From an uncultured Treponema sp. (lineage in GTDB: Bacteria; Spirochaetota; Spirochaetia; Treponematales; Treponemataceae): a stretch of DNA of 58,847 nt. The translations under genes were made by a program, and so were the position numbers. The stretch is from the NCBI RefSeq assembly GCF_946187725.1, contig NZ_CAMHSK010000002.1, positions 1 to 58,847 on the forward strand. The letters run 5' to 3'. This document shows, one piece after another, positions 51,860 through 58,847 of this stretch. The notes under the pieces are model-generated. The model was not told the DNA's origin. It saw nothing but the letters and a program-made list of their open reading frames with translations, and did not search any database. Positions within the stretch are counted from its first letter, which is position 1, and each line of letters begins with the position of its first letter.

Positions 51860-53688
51860 TGTTTGAGATTTTAGGAAGATTTTTCAATTTCTGCGACAAA
51901 GAAAATCGCCGCAAATTTCACCTTGCAATGATAATCGGCGTAGTCAATTCATTTTTCATGGCACTACGAATTGCCGCCGTTGCCGTAATGATTTCTGGAA
52001 TAATCAGAAGCCTCAAGGACGGAGTTCCATTCACGGCAAACACAATCTGGCTTTCATTCGGAATCATGTCATTCAGCCTGGTCGGTGCAATCATCACAAA
52101 AAAGAACATGAGCATGTGGCAGACAGAAGGCGGCTACAGAACGGCAGCAAACAAACGCATAGAAATCGCCGAACATCTGCGCTACATTCCGATGGGCTAC
52201 TTCAACAAAAACTCGCTCGGACAAATCACCTCAGTCACCACGAACACTATGGAACTTTTAGGCGATGTTGCTACCAGAGCCGTAATGCTTGTAATGCAGG
52301 GACTTCTGGACTCAGCACTCATAATCGCCATGATTTTCTTCTTTGACTGGCGGATTGCACTGATTGCCCTCGCAGGTTTCGGAACCTTCCAATTCGTAAA
52401 CATTTTCATGCGTCTTTCAGTCCGCTCGCTTTCGGTTCAAAAAGACAAAGCAGACACGGCACAGGTCTCAAAAATTCTCGAATACATTCAGGGAATCGCC
52501 GAAGTCCGCGCCTACAATATCACTGGCAAACGCCGCACAGAACTGAATGCCATAATCGACCAATGCAAGAGAACCTTCATCAAAATGGAACTGCACTGCA
52601 TCCCGTTTGCCTGTATCCAAAGCATCATCGCAAAGCTCGCCGGTGTCGCAATCATGCTGGCCTCAATTTCCTTCTATTTAAATGGCACGATGCACCTTTC
52701 AAACTGCGCCGTAATGCTGATTTGTTCCTTCATGCTTTTTGGTGCAATGGAATCAGGCGGAAACTACTCAGCACTTCTCCGCGTAATCGACATTGCAGTA
52801 AAAAAAGCAGAGGCAATTCTCAATGTTCCGACCATGAAGCTAATTAGCAATGAGCAAGTAGCAGTGAGCAATGTGGGGGAAGTCTCCCCCTCGGCTACAA
52901 TGGCTTCGCCATTTCCGCCTACCCCTTCTGCGGGGACACCCCGCAACGCCCCGGGACTTTCTGCAAAAAACATTTCCTTTGCTTACGACAAGAAAAAAAT
53001 CATCGACGGTGTTTCGCTTACGATTCCTGAAAAAAGCACGACTGCAATCGTTGGGCCTTCTGGTGGCGGAAAGACAACTCTCTGTCACCTTCTGGCCCGC
53101 TTCTGGGATGTCGATTCAGGCGAAGTCACGCTTGCAGGAAAAAATATACGGGATTACGATATGGACAGTCTGATGGCAAACTTCAGCTTCGTATTCCAGA
53201 ATGTCTATCTTTTCCATGACACAATCGCAAACAATATCCGCTTCGGCGAGCCAGACGCACCGATGGAACGCGTAATTGAAGCCGCAAAAAAAGCCTGCTG
53301 CCACGAATTCATCTCTGCCTTGCCGGACGGTTACAATACGGTAATCGGTGAAGGAGGAGCAAGCCTTTCTGGCGGCGAAAAACAGCGAATCTCAATCGCC
53401 CGCGCAATCATGAAAAACGCCCCGATAGTAATACTCGACGAAGCCACAGCCAATGTTGACCCAGAAAATGAGCGCGATTTGATGGCCGCAATCACCCAGC
53501 TCACAAAAGAAAAAACGGTAATCATGATTGCACACCGACTCAAGACAGTCCGCAACGCCGACCAGATTATCGTTCTCGACAAAGGCAAAATCGCTGAGCA
53601 GGGAAAACACGAAGAACTCGTAAACCTGGGCGGCATCTATTCCCGCTTCATCGATTCACGCAAAAAGGCAGTAAGCTGGAAGTTGTAA
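51859..53688 (+). CDS. ABC transporter, fused membrane and ATPase domains, subunit 2
   Basis: 609 residues from the ATG at 51859, which overlaps the stop of subunit 1 by one base (GGGGAGG upstream); the longer frame from 51814 is rejected. Six membrane helices, then Walker A GPSGGGKTT, signature LSGGEKQRISIARA, Walker B IVILDEATANVDP. The linker between the two domains (about residues 330-368) is an Ala/Pro/Ser-rich stretch encoded by several small hairpins. Partner of subunit 1. Its Walker B and H-loop (IAHRLKT) look active, so both ATP sites may work. Confidence 0.9.
   Translation: MFEILGRFFNFCDKENRRKFHLAMIIGVVNSFFMALRIAAVAVMISGIIRSLKDGVPFTANTIWLSFGIMSFSLVGAIITKKNMSMWQTEGGYRTAANKRIEIAEHLRYIPMGYFNKNSLGQITSVTTNTMELLGDVATRAVMLVMQGLLDSALIIAMIFFFDWRIALIALAGFGTFQFVNIFMRLSVRSLSVQKDKADTAQVSKILEYIQGIAEVRAYNITGKRRTELNAIIDQCKRTFIKMELHCIPFACIQSIIAKLAGVAIMLASISFYLNGTMHLSNCAVMLICSFMLFGAMESGGNYSALLRVIDIAVKKAEAILNVPTMKLISNEQVAVSNVGEVSPSATMASPFPPTPSAGTPRNAPGLSAKNISFAYDKKKIIDGVSLTIPEKSTTAIVGPSGGGKTTLCHLLARFWDVDSGEVTLAGKNIRDYDMDSLMANFSFVFQNVYLFHDTIANNIRFGEPDAPMERVIEAAKKACCHEFISALPDGYNTVIGEGGASLSGGEKQRISIARAIMKNAPIVILDEATANVDPENERDLMAAITQLTKEKTVIMIAHRLKTVRNADQIIVLDKGKIAEQGKHEELVNLGGIYSRFIDSRKKAVSWKL
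52846..52945 (+). repeat. Hairpin-rich in-frame insertion in ABC subunit 2 linker
   Basis: Two copies of AGCAATG (52846, 52867), then GGGGGA-AGTC-TCCCCC (52875-52890), AATGGC-TTC-GCCATT (52899-52913) and TGCGGGG-ACA-CCCCGCA (52929-52945). The segment is more GC-rich than the gene around it. Confidence 0.7.
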
Positions 53689-53710
53689 TCTAAAATTTGC
53701 ATTAAAGTTA

Positions 53711-53739
53711 TTGACATAAAACTTTAATTAGCATATAGT
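53711..53739 (+). promoter_or_regulatory. Promoter of the DUF3793-flavodoxin operon
   Basis: TTGACA (53711-53716), 17-nt spacer, TATAGT (53734-53739). Confidence 0.8.
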
Positions 53740-53748
53740 AACTTTGTA

Positions 53749-53766
53749 AGTTAGCTAAACCTAACT
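53749..53766. promoter_or_regulatory. DtxR-like box at the DUF3793-flavodoxin promoter
   Basis: AGTTAG-CTAAAC-CTAACT, perfect 6-bp arms. Over 53746-53764 it matches the DtxR consensus at 15 of 19 positions by my count. It starts about 3 nt after the predicted +1. Confidence 0.65.
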
Positions 53767-53781
53767 CTTTAAGTACCTCTT

Positions 53782-53833
53782 TGGCGGGGCAAGGCTTTTT
53801 GACTGTTTCTTGCTTTTCCCCGCCATTTTTTTT
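53782..53833 (+). terminator. Intrinsic terminator in the DUF3793 leader
   Basis: TGGCGGGG / CCCCGCCA (8-bp stem, with inner CAAG / CTTG) followed by eight T residues. It lies after the promoter and before the gene; the ribosome site GGAG directly follows the T-run and the ATG comes 7 nt later. It may end the ABC transcript, attenuate the downstream operon, or both. Confidence 0.85.
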
Positions 53834-53844
53834 GGAGTAAACAA

Positions 53845-54426
53845 ATGGGTTTTGATGAGACTATAATTCACTGTGCTTCACCGGCATTATGCGGCATCAA
53901 GCCGGCCTGTCTTTTTTCAATGTCAAATCAAAAGTTTTTAGACGGTTCAGAGCATCTTCAGCAATGGAAGTGCCAGTTTTCAAAGGAAAAGAAATTTTTT
54001 GTACCTGTAAAGAAAAATGACGGCCGCTTCCTTTTTTTCGTCTATGATAAAAATCTTCTAGAAAAAATCCTTGAAAAACCAGAAAACAAAAAATATCTAT
54101 CTTCAAAAGGATATCATGTTGAAAAGGGCATCAAATATGTACTTTCTGAACTTTTGCACAGGCTTTCGGCAAACGCAATTTTTCCGCATGAAGTCGGACT
54201 CTTTTTAGGCTACCCTCTCGAAGATGTAATCGGTTTTGAAACGCACGGGGCCAGGGATTTTAAATATTCCGGAACCTGGAAAGTTTACGGTGACAAAGAA
54301 ACTGCAATCCGCCGTATGAATCTGTACAAAAAATGCAGTGAAACATGCATGAAATTACTTGCCTCTGGACTTTCAGTTCCACTGGTAACTAAAAAATATA
54401 CATATCAAAAAGGAGCATCAAAATGA
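53845..54426 (+). CDS. DUF3793 family protein
   Basis: 193 residues. N-terminal CASPALCGIKPACLFS and later LFLGYPLEDVIGFE match my memory of DUF3793, a soluble family of unknown function often found with flavodoxins in Clostridia. Several cysteines (for example CSETCMK) could bind metal or haem, but no known motif is seen. No signal peptide or membrane segment. Coupled to the flavodoxin gene by a four-base overlap. DtxR-like box and attenuator-like terminator upstream suggest iron-responsive expression. Confidence 0.72.
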   Translation: MGFDETIIHCASPALCGIKPACLFSMSNQKFLDGSEHLQQWKCQFSKEKKFFVPVKKNDGRFLFFVYDKNLLEKILEKPENKKYLSSKGYHVEKGIKYVLSELLHRLSANAIFPHEVGLFLGYPLEDVIGFETHGARDFKYSGTWKVYGDKETAIRRMNLYKKCSETCMKLLASGLSVPLVTKKYTYQKGASK

Positions 54427-54827
54427 AGGTAGCAATCGTTTACGCAACGACAACAGGAAACACGGAACAGCTGGCAAATGCAGTGGCTGAGGCAGCAAAA
54501 TCAGCAGGTCATGAATTGAGCATTTCAACCGCTGACAATGCAGATTCTGCAGATACACTTTCCGCAGATTTGATTCTTCTCGGAAGTCCGGCAATGGGAG
54601 CAGAACAGCTTGATGATTCAATGGAAACCTTTTTCTCCGAAATCGAAGGCAGCTTGAGCGGAAAAAAAGTCGGTCTGTTCGGTTCCTACGACTGGGGCGA
54701 AGGTCAGTGGATTTCCGATTGGGAAGAACGCGTAAAATCAGCAAGGGCAGTTTTCGTAGGAAGCGTCAAGGCTCATCTTTCACCAGAGGATGCAGACCTT
54801 GAAGCCGTTAAAAAACTGATAGCTTAA
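54423..54827 (+). CDS. Flavodoxin (short chain)
   Basis: 134 residues. The FMN phosphate loop is YATTTGNTEQLA near the N-terminus; LILLGSPAMGAEQLDD and KVGLFGSYDWGEGQWISDW are the ring-binding loops. Carries electrons in place of ferredoxin, often under iron limitation, which agrees with the DtxR-like box of its operon. Ribosome site AAAGGAG lies within the DUF3793 end. No terminator was found directly after it; a tRNA promoter follows. Confidence 0.92.
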   Translation: MKVAIVYATTTGNTEQLANAVAEAAKSAGHELSISTADNADSADTLSADLILLGSPAMGAEQLDDSMETFFSEIEGSLSGKKVGLFGSYDWGEGQWISDWEERVKSARAVFVGSVKAHLSPEDADLEAVKKLIA

Positions 54828-54888
54828 TTTTTTAAGGGTTTGGATTTGATTTTTTTTACAAAATTATTGATTTTTCATTTCCAAACTC

Positions 54889-54918
54889 TTGACACATTCT
54901 ACTGATTTCTGATATAGT
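54889..54918 (+). promoter_or_regulatory. Promoter of the tRNA cluster
   Basis: TTGACA (54889-54894), 18-nt spacer, TATAGT (54913-54918), 19 nt before the tRNA-His gene. Confidence 0.75.
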
Positions 54919-54936
54919 ATCAAACATCAGTTACAT

Positions 54937-55009
54937 GGTGCCTGTAGTTCAGTGGTAGAGCGTCAGATTGTGGATCTGATTGTCGTGGGTTCGAGCCCCA
55001 TCAGGCACC
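54937..55009 (+). tRNA. tRNA-His (GTG)
   Basis: Cloverleaf with acceptor GTGCCTG / CAGGCAC preceded by the extra G(-1) typical of tRNA-His and facing a C at the discriminator. Anticodon loop GATTGTGGATC gives GTG. Confidence 0.95.
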
Positions 55010-55016
55010 CAATCTT

Positions 55017-55090
55017 GCGTTCGTAGCTCAACTGGATAGAGTAACGGACTTCGAATCCGTAGGTTGCACGTTCGATCCGTGTCGGACGCA
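55017..55090 (+). tRNA. tRNA-Arg (TCG)
   Basis: Acceptor GCGTTCG / CGGACGC; anticodon stem ACGGA-CTTCGAA-TCCGT gives TCG. Confidence 0.93.
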
Positions 55091-55105
55091 TCAAACTGAT
55101 TATTC

Positions 55106-55178
55106 GGGCGACTAGCTCAGTTGGTAGAGCAACAGACTCTTAATCTGTGGGTCCGGGGTTCGAGCCCCCGGTCGCTCA
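55106..55178 (+). tRNA. tRNA-Lys (CTT)
   Basis: Acceptor GGGCGAC / GTCGCTC (one G-T pair); anticodon loop CTCTTAA gives CTT. Confidence 0.93.
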
Positions 55179-55240
55179 TTCAAGCCAAAAGCTTGATGGG
55201 AATCGGAATTGAGGCATTACTGCCGATGCCGGTTTAACTC

Positions 55241-55320
55241 GCGAGAGTGGTGAAATTGGCATACACGCTAGACTTAGGATCTAGTGCTTCGGCGTAAGGG
55301 TTCAAGTCCCTTCTCTCGCA
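55241..55320 (+). tRNA. tRNA-Leu (TAG)
   Basis: Acceptor GCGAGAG / CTCTCGC; anticodon stem CTAGA-CTTAGGA-TCTAG gives TAG. The extra arm (GTGCTTCGGCGT region) marks a class II tRNA. Confidence 0.93.
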
Positions 55321-55328
55321 CAATTTTT

Positions 55329-55400
55329 GCGGAAATAGCGCAGTGGTAGCGCGTCACCTTGCCAAGGTGGATGTCGCGGGTTCGAATCCCGTTTTCCGCT
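55329..55400 (+). tRNA. tRNA-Gly (GCC), copy 1
   Basis: Acceptor GCGGAAA / TTTCCGC; anticodon loop TTGCCAA gives GCC. Identical to copy 2. Confidence 0.95.
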
Positions 55401-55449
55401 CTAACTGTTAAACAGTTTATTGCAATATACAGATGCGAATTAATTTTTT

Positions 55450-55521
55450 GCGGAAATAGCGCAGTGGTAGCGCGTCACCTTGCCAAGGTGGATGTCGCGG
55501 GTTCGAATCCCGTTTTCCGCT
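55450..55521 (+). tRNA. tRNA-Gly (GCC), copy 2
   Basis: Exact repeat of copy 1, 49 bp downstream. Confidence 0.95.
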
Positions 55522-55529
55522 CTAACTTG

Positions 55530-55563
55530 AGCGATTTAGATTTTCATCTGAATCGCTTTTTTT
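55530..55563 (+). terminator. Terminator of the tRNA cluster
   Basis: AGCGATTTAGAT-TTTC-ATCTGAATCGCT, a 12-bp stem with one G-U pair, followed by a T-run. Confidence 0.9.
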
Positions 55564-55590
55564 ATTTCAACACATTTAAGGGGAATAAGC

Positions 55591-56955
55591 GTGAAAGTCA
55601 CCAAAGAAATCGAAAAATTGGAGCACTCATCGGCAAAACTCACAGTCACAATCGCTAAAAAAGATGTGGCAGACAGCTACTCAGAGACAATGAGCAAATA
55701 CACTAAGAATGTTCAGATTCCTGGCTTCCGAAAAGGTCATGTTCCAGCATCAGTTCTTGAACGAAAATACGGCGAGCAGATTAAAATGGAAGCTGCAAGC
55801 GACCTCATCGACAAGTCATTGAACGAGATTTTCTCTGACGAAAAAGAACTTGAGAACCGCCCTCTTCCATACGCACAGCCAGTTCTCGAAAAAATGCCGG
55901 AATTCGATACATCAAAAGATTTCGTCTACACAGTAACTTATGATGTTTTCCCGAAGGTTGATGCAGCATCTTTCGATTTCAAGGGTGTTACAATCAAAGA
56001 ACCACAGGTAACAGTCGGCGATGAAGAACTCAACGAAGAGCTCAAAGGCATTCAGGAACGAAATGCTGTCGTAATCGATAAAAAAGATGATGAAAAGGCA
56101 GAAAAAGACAACATCATCACAATCTCTATCGTTGAAAAAGATGAAAATGGTGCAGAAATCGCTTCTACAAAACGCGAAGAATTCACTTTCACTCTCGGAA
56201 CAGCAGAAAATGTCTACAAAATTGATGATGATTTGATTGGCCTCAAAAAAGGTGAATCAAAAGATATCACAAAGAAATACGGCAAAGACGAGAAAGACGC
56301 AGAACTCGCAGGCAAAACAAAGACTTATGCTGTCACTGTAAAACAGATTAAAGTCCGCAATCTTCCAGCTTTGGATGATGAGCTTGCACAGGATGTCAAC
56401 GAGAAATTTAAGACACTTGATGACCTCAAAAAAGACATTATGCGCAATCTTGAAAATGCAAAGACAAATAAAGTCAACGAAATCAAGACAAATGACCTTC
56501 TCTCACAGCTTATCGAAAAATATCCGTTTGAGATTCCTGCAAGCATGTTGAACGCAGAGCTTGACGGACGCTGGAGAATGATGGCTCAGCAGTTCCAGAC
56601 AACTGTAGAAGAACTCGACCGCATGATTTCAGCTTCAGGCCAGAAAAAAGAAGACATGCTTAAAGAATGGACTGGCGATGCAGAGAAAATGCTCAAGAGC
56701 CGAATCATCGTTGATGCACTTCTCAAAGCACGAAACATCTCTGTTACACCAGAGGAAATTGAAGCAGAATATCAGAAAATCGCTGACGGAAACGGAATCA
56801 CTGTTGATGAAGTTAAACAGCACTACTCTGATCCACGCTCAAAAGAATATCTCATTGACGAAGCAAAAGAGCAGAAACTCTACAAAGAGATTTTTGCTGA
56901 AGTTAAGCTCTCAAAGGGTGACAAGATTGCTTTCAAGGACTTGTTCAATCGCTAA
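55591..56955 (+). CDS. tig: Trigger factor
   Basis: 454 residues. N-terminal ribosome-binding domain with PGFRKGHVP (signature GFRxGxxP), a central peptidyl-prolyl isomerase domain (about 150-245) and a helical C-terminal chaperone domain. Binds nascent chains at the ribosome exit. Start is GTG with AAGGGG upstream. Followed by a terminator, then clpP-clpX, the usual order tig-clpP-clpX. Confidence 0.96.
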   Translation: MKVTKEIEKLEHSSAKLTVTIAKKDVADSYSETMSKYTKNVQIPGFRKGHVPASVLERKYGEQIKMEAASDLIDKSLNEIFSDEKELENRPLPYAQPVLEKMPEFDTSKDFVYTVTYDVFPKVDAASFDFKGVTIKEPQVTVGDEELNEELKGIQERNAVVIDKKDDEKAEKDNIITISIVEKDENGAEIASTKREEFTFTLGTAENVYKIDDDLIGLKKGESKDITKKYGKDEKDAELAGKTKTYAVTVKQIKVRNLPALDDELAQDVNEKFKTLDDLKKDIMRNLENAKTNKVNEIKTNDLLSQLIEKYPFEIPASMLNAELDGRWRMMAQQFQTTVEELDRMISASGQKKEDMLKEWTGDAEKMLKSRIIVDALLKARNISVTPEEIEAEYQKIADGNGITVDEVKQHYSDPRSKEYLIDEAKEQKLYKEIFAEVKLSKGDKIAFKDLFNR

Positions 56956-57001
56956 CAGGCATTAAAGTCTGAGAAAAATCATTTTCCCGAGCAGGTATAA
57001 G

Positions 57002-57040
57002 CGGAATGTTTCTTTTTTTCGGGAACATTCCGTTTTTTTT
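57002..57040 (+). terminator. Terminator of tig
   Basis: CGGAATGTT / AACATTCCG stem followed by eight T residues, 46 bp before clpP. Confidence 0.88.
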
Positions 57041-57085
57041 GGACTTTTTAAAATAAATTCATTATATTTATAAAAAGAGGAAATA

Positions 57086-57709
57086 ATGAACGAACAGATG
57101 AACAACTACATGCCGAGCGTCATCGAGAGAAGCGGTAACGGCGAACGATTCTATGATATTTATTCACGCCTTTTGCGCGACAGAATTATTTTTGTTGACG
57201 GCGAAATCAACGATTTGAACGCTGATCTTGTAGTCGCACAGATTCTATTTTTGGAATCAGAAAATCCGGACAAAGACATCAGCATATACATCAACTCTCC
57301 AGGCGGTAGCGTAACAGCAGGTCTCGCAATTTACGATGCAATGCAGTACGTCAAATGCGACATTCAGACAATCTGTATCGGACAGGCTGCAAGCATGGGA
57401 GCAATTTTGCTTGCAGGTGGCACAAAAGGAAAGAGATTTGCACTTCCCTCTTGCCGTGTAATGATTCATCAGCCACGCGGTGGAGTTCAGGGACAGGAAA
57501 GCGATATTGCTGTTCAGGCCAAAGAAATCATTCGGCTCAAACAGCTTTCAATCAAATATCTTGCTGAAAAATGCGGTAAATCTGAATCCGAAGTAGCAAA
57601 AGACATTGAGCGCGATTTCTTCATGAGTGCAGAAGATGCACTTGCCTACGGAATCGTAGACAAAGTTATGCCGTCTCGTGTTGCATCAGAATCAAATGGG
57701 GGTAAATAA
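57086..57709 (+). CDS. clpP: ATP-dependent Clp protease proteolytic subunit
   Basis: 207 residues. Catalytic Ser in GQAASMGA, catalytic His in VMIHQPRGG, and the [17 protein letters not shown] block with the Asp. Forms the two-ring protease that ClpX feeds. The ATG at 57086 follows AGAGGAAATA. Its stop overlaps the clpX start by one base (TAATG). Confidence 0.97.
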   Translation: MNEQMNNYMPSVIERSGNGERFYDIYSRLLRDRIIFVDGEINDLNADLVVAQILFLESENPDKDISIYINSPGGSVTAGLAIYDAMQYVKCDIQTICIGQAASMGAILLAGGTKGKRFALPSCRVMIHQPRGGVQGQESDIAVQAKEIIRLKQLSIKYLAEKCGKSESEVAKDIERDFFMSAEDALAYGIVDKVMPSRVASESNGGK

Positions 57710-58847
57710 TGCGTGGATTTCGTTCTGACACACAGTACTGCTCTTTCTGCGGAAAATCGGGCGATGAAAAAAGACATCTTGTAGCAGCTCCGACCAGCGG
57801 AATTTATATCTGTGACAAGTGTATCGCTGTCTGTGAAGGAATGCTTGCTCAACGGGATAAATCTCTTGACCCGATTGACATGACAGAAGTACCTTCTCCA
57901 AAAGAATTTAAGGCTTATCTTGACGAATATGTAATCGGTCAGGATTATGCCAAAAAAGCACTCTCTGTTGCCGTTTACAACCACTACAAACGAATGTCAA
58001 AACTCGACACAATCAGAGCAGACGATGAAGTTAAAATCGAAAAATCGAATGTTCTTCTGATTGGTCCGACTGGTAGCGGCAAAACTCTTCTTGCAAAAAC
58101 TCTTGCCGAAAAGCTCAAGGTTCCGTTTGCAATTGCAGACGCAACCACTCTCACCGAGGCAGGATATGTCGGCGAAGATGTCGAAAATGTTCTTCTCAAG
58201 CTGATTAATGCCGCAGACGGAAACATCCCGGCAGCAGAACGAGGAATCATCTTCATTGATGAGATTGATAAAATCGGCCGTAAGAGCGAAAACACTTCAA
58301 TCACACGAGACGTCTCTGGCGAAGGCGTTCAGCAGGCTCTCTTGAAAATCATCGAAGGTACACAGGCTTCTGTTCCTCCACAGGGCGGAAGAAAGCATCC
58401 TAATCAGGAAATGCTTCAGATTGACACATCAAATATTCTGTTCATTTTGGGCGGTGCATTTGTTGGTCTCGAAAAAATCATTGAACAGCGAATTGCAGCT
58501 CATTCACTTGGTTTCGGCTCAAATGTCGGAACAATGGACGAAACACAGCGCATGGAACTTCTTAACCAGTGTACGCCGGATGACCTTGTTAAATTCGGAA
58601 TCATCCCTGAGCTTATTGGTCGTATGCCAATTTCTGTTGCTCTCAAAGAGCTTACAAAGGCAGATTTGACAAGAATTCTTACAGAACCGAAAAATGCCAT
58701 CACAAAGCAGTTCAAGGCTTCATTTGAAATGGACGACCTTGACCTTGACTTCACGAGCGAAGCACTTGATGAAATCGCAGAAACTGCAATCAAGCAGAAA
58801 ACAGGTGCACGAGGCCTTCGTTCTATCGTTGAAAAGCTGCTGATGGA
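57709..58847 (+). CDS. clpX: ClpX ATPase subunit, 3' end outside window
   Basis: About 379 codons are present. N-terminal zinc finger with CSFC and CDKC, Walker A GPTGSGKT, the GEDVEN and GYVG pore-type segment, Walker [12 protein letters not shown], sensor region and [11 protein letters not shown] near the cut. Unfolds substrates for ClpP. Coupled to clpP. The window ends before its stop codon, so it is partial, not broken. Confidence 0.97.
   Translation, partial: MRGFRSDTQYCSFCGKSGDEKRHLVAAPTSGIYICDKCIAVCEGMLAQRDKSLDPIDMTEVPSPKEFKAYLDEYVIGQDYAKKALSVAVYNHYKRMSKLDTIRADDEVKIEKSNVLLIGPTGSGKTLLAKTLAEKLKVPFAIADATTLTEAGYVGEDVENVLLKLINAADGNIPAAERGIIFIDEIDKIGRKSENTSITRDVSGEGVQQALLKIIEGTQASVPPQGGRKHPNQEMLQIDTSNILFILGGAFVGLEKIIEQRIAAHSLGFGSNVGTMDETQRMELLNQCTPDDLVKFGIIPELIGRMPISVALKELTKADLTRILTEPKNAITKQFKASFEMDDLDLDFTSEALDEIAETAIKQKTGARGLRSIVEKLLM

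Noticed and set aside
53782..53833. Known riboswitch class before the DUF3793 gene
   Set aside because: Only a terminator hairpin is visible; the leader is too short for an aptamer that I recognise.
55329..55521. CRISPR-like direct repeat
   Set aside because: The repeat is a tRNA-Gly gene in two copies; no array elsewhere.

Overview
The window is a piece of a spirochaete chromosome, almost certainly a Treponema. The evidence is a Treponema-type 16S rRNA 5' region, two FlaB-type core flagellins, a FlgN-FlgK-FlgL-FliW-CsrA operon, and a block flaB-flaB-flaG-fliD-orf-pilZ-orf-tsaE-tsaB that matches my memory of T. pallidum gene order. No transposase, integrase, phage gene or CRISPR array was found. 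Most of the window is core genome. The region from about 40.4 to 54.8 kb looks accessory.

Layout. 1-1137: 5' half of a 16S rRNA gene on the minus strand, with leader and promoter. 1.3-7.7 kb: a GAF/HD-GYP protein, then minus-strand infC-rpmI-rplT, a coiled-coil gene, zapA, a DUF188 gene, an RNA m5C methyltransferase and a NagZ-like lipoprotein. 7.7-14.6 kb: a short-chain dehydrogenase, a TPR/metallophosphoesterase/ParB-like set and a partner-switching set (PP2C phosphatase, STAS antagonist, kinase-type ATPase) with no sigma factor beside it. 14.6-23.4 kb: a glycosyltransferase, a DEAD-box helicase, a short SMC and three envelope genes. 23.4-37.2 kb: tsaB/tsaE, PilZ, FliD, FlaG, two flagellins, a DHH protein, csrA, fliW, flgL, flgK, flgN. 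37.4-40.4 kb: MBL-fold protein, LDH-like dehydrogenase, ZIP transporter.

40.4-54.8 kb is the most interesting part. It holds an MMPL/RND pump operon with an outer-membrane-type beta-barrel and a LolA-like protein, enolase, a three-gene cluster resembling the ferrosome genes (small DUF6110-like protein, P1B-type ATPase with a DYSCA motif, HMA-like protein, the last two with PGR[I/V]R motifs), a TetR repressor, a heterodimeric ABC transporter pair, and a DUF3793-flavodoxin pair. A 17-bp palindrome (ATATAACAGTGTTATAT or close variants) lies in the promoters of the pump operon, the ferrosome-like operon (two overlapping copies) and the tetR/ABC divergon, so one TetR regulator plausibly controls all of them. 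A second palindrome (GTTAG-N6-CTAAC, DtxR-like) sits at the predicted +1 of the ABC, enolase and DUF3793-flavodoxin promoters, suggesting iron or manganese control. Chains of small hairpins occur in the enolase leader and are inserted in frame in both ABC genes.

54.9-58.8 kb: six tRNA genes, trigger factor, clpP and the start of clpX (cut by the window end). Other recurring themes are probable leaderless genes (a -10 box exactly 6 nt before the ATG), sigma-28-like flagellar promoters, and CsrA-type GGA sites in flagellin leaders next to csrA and fliW.
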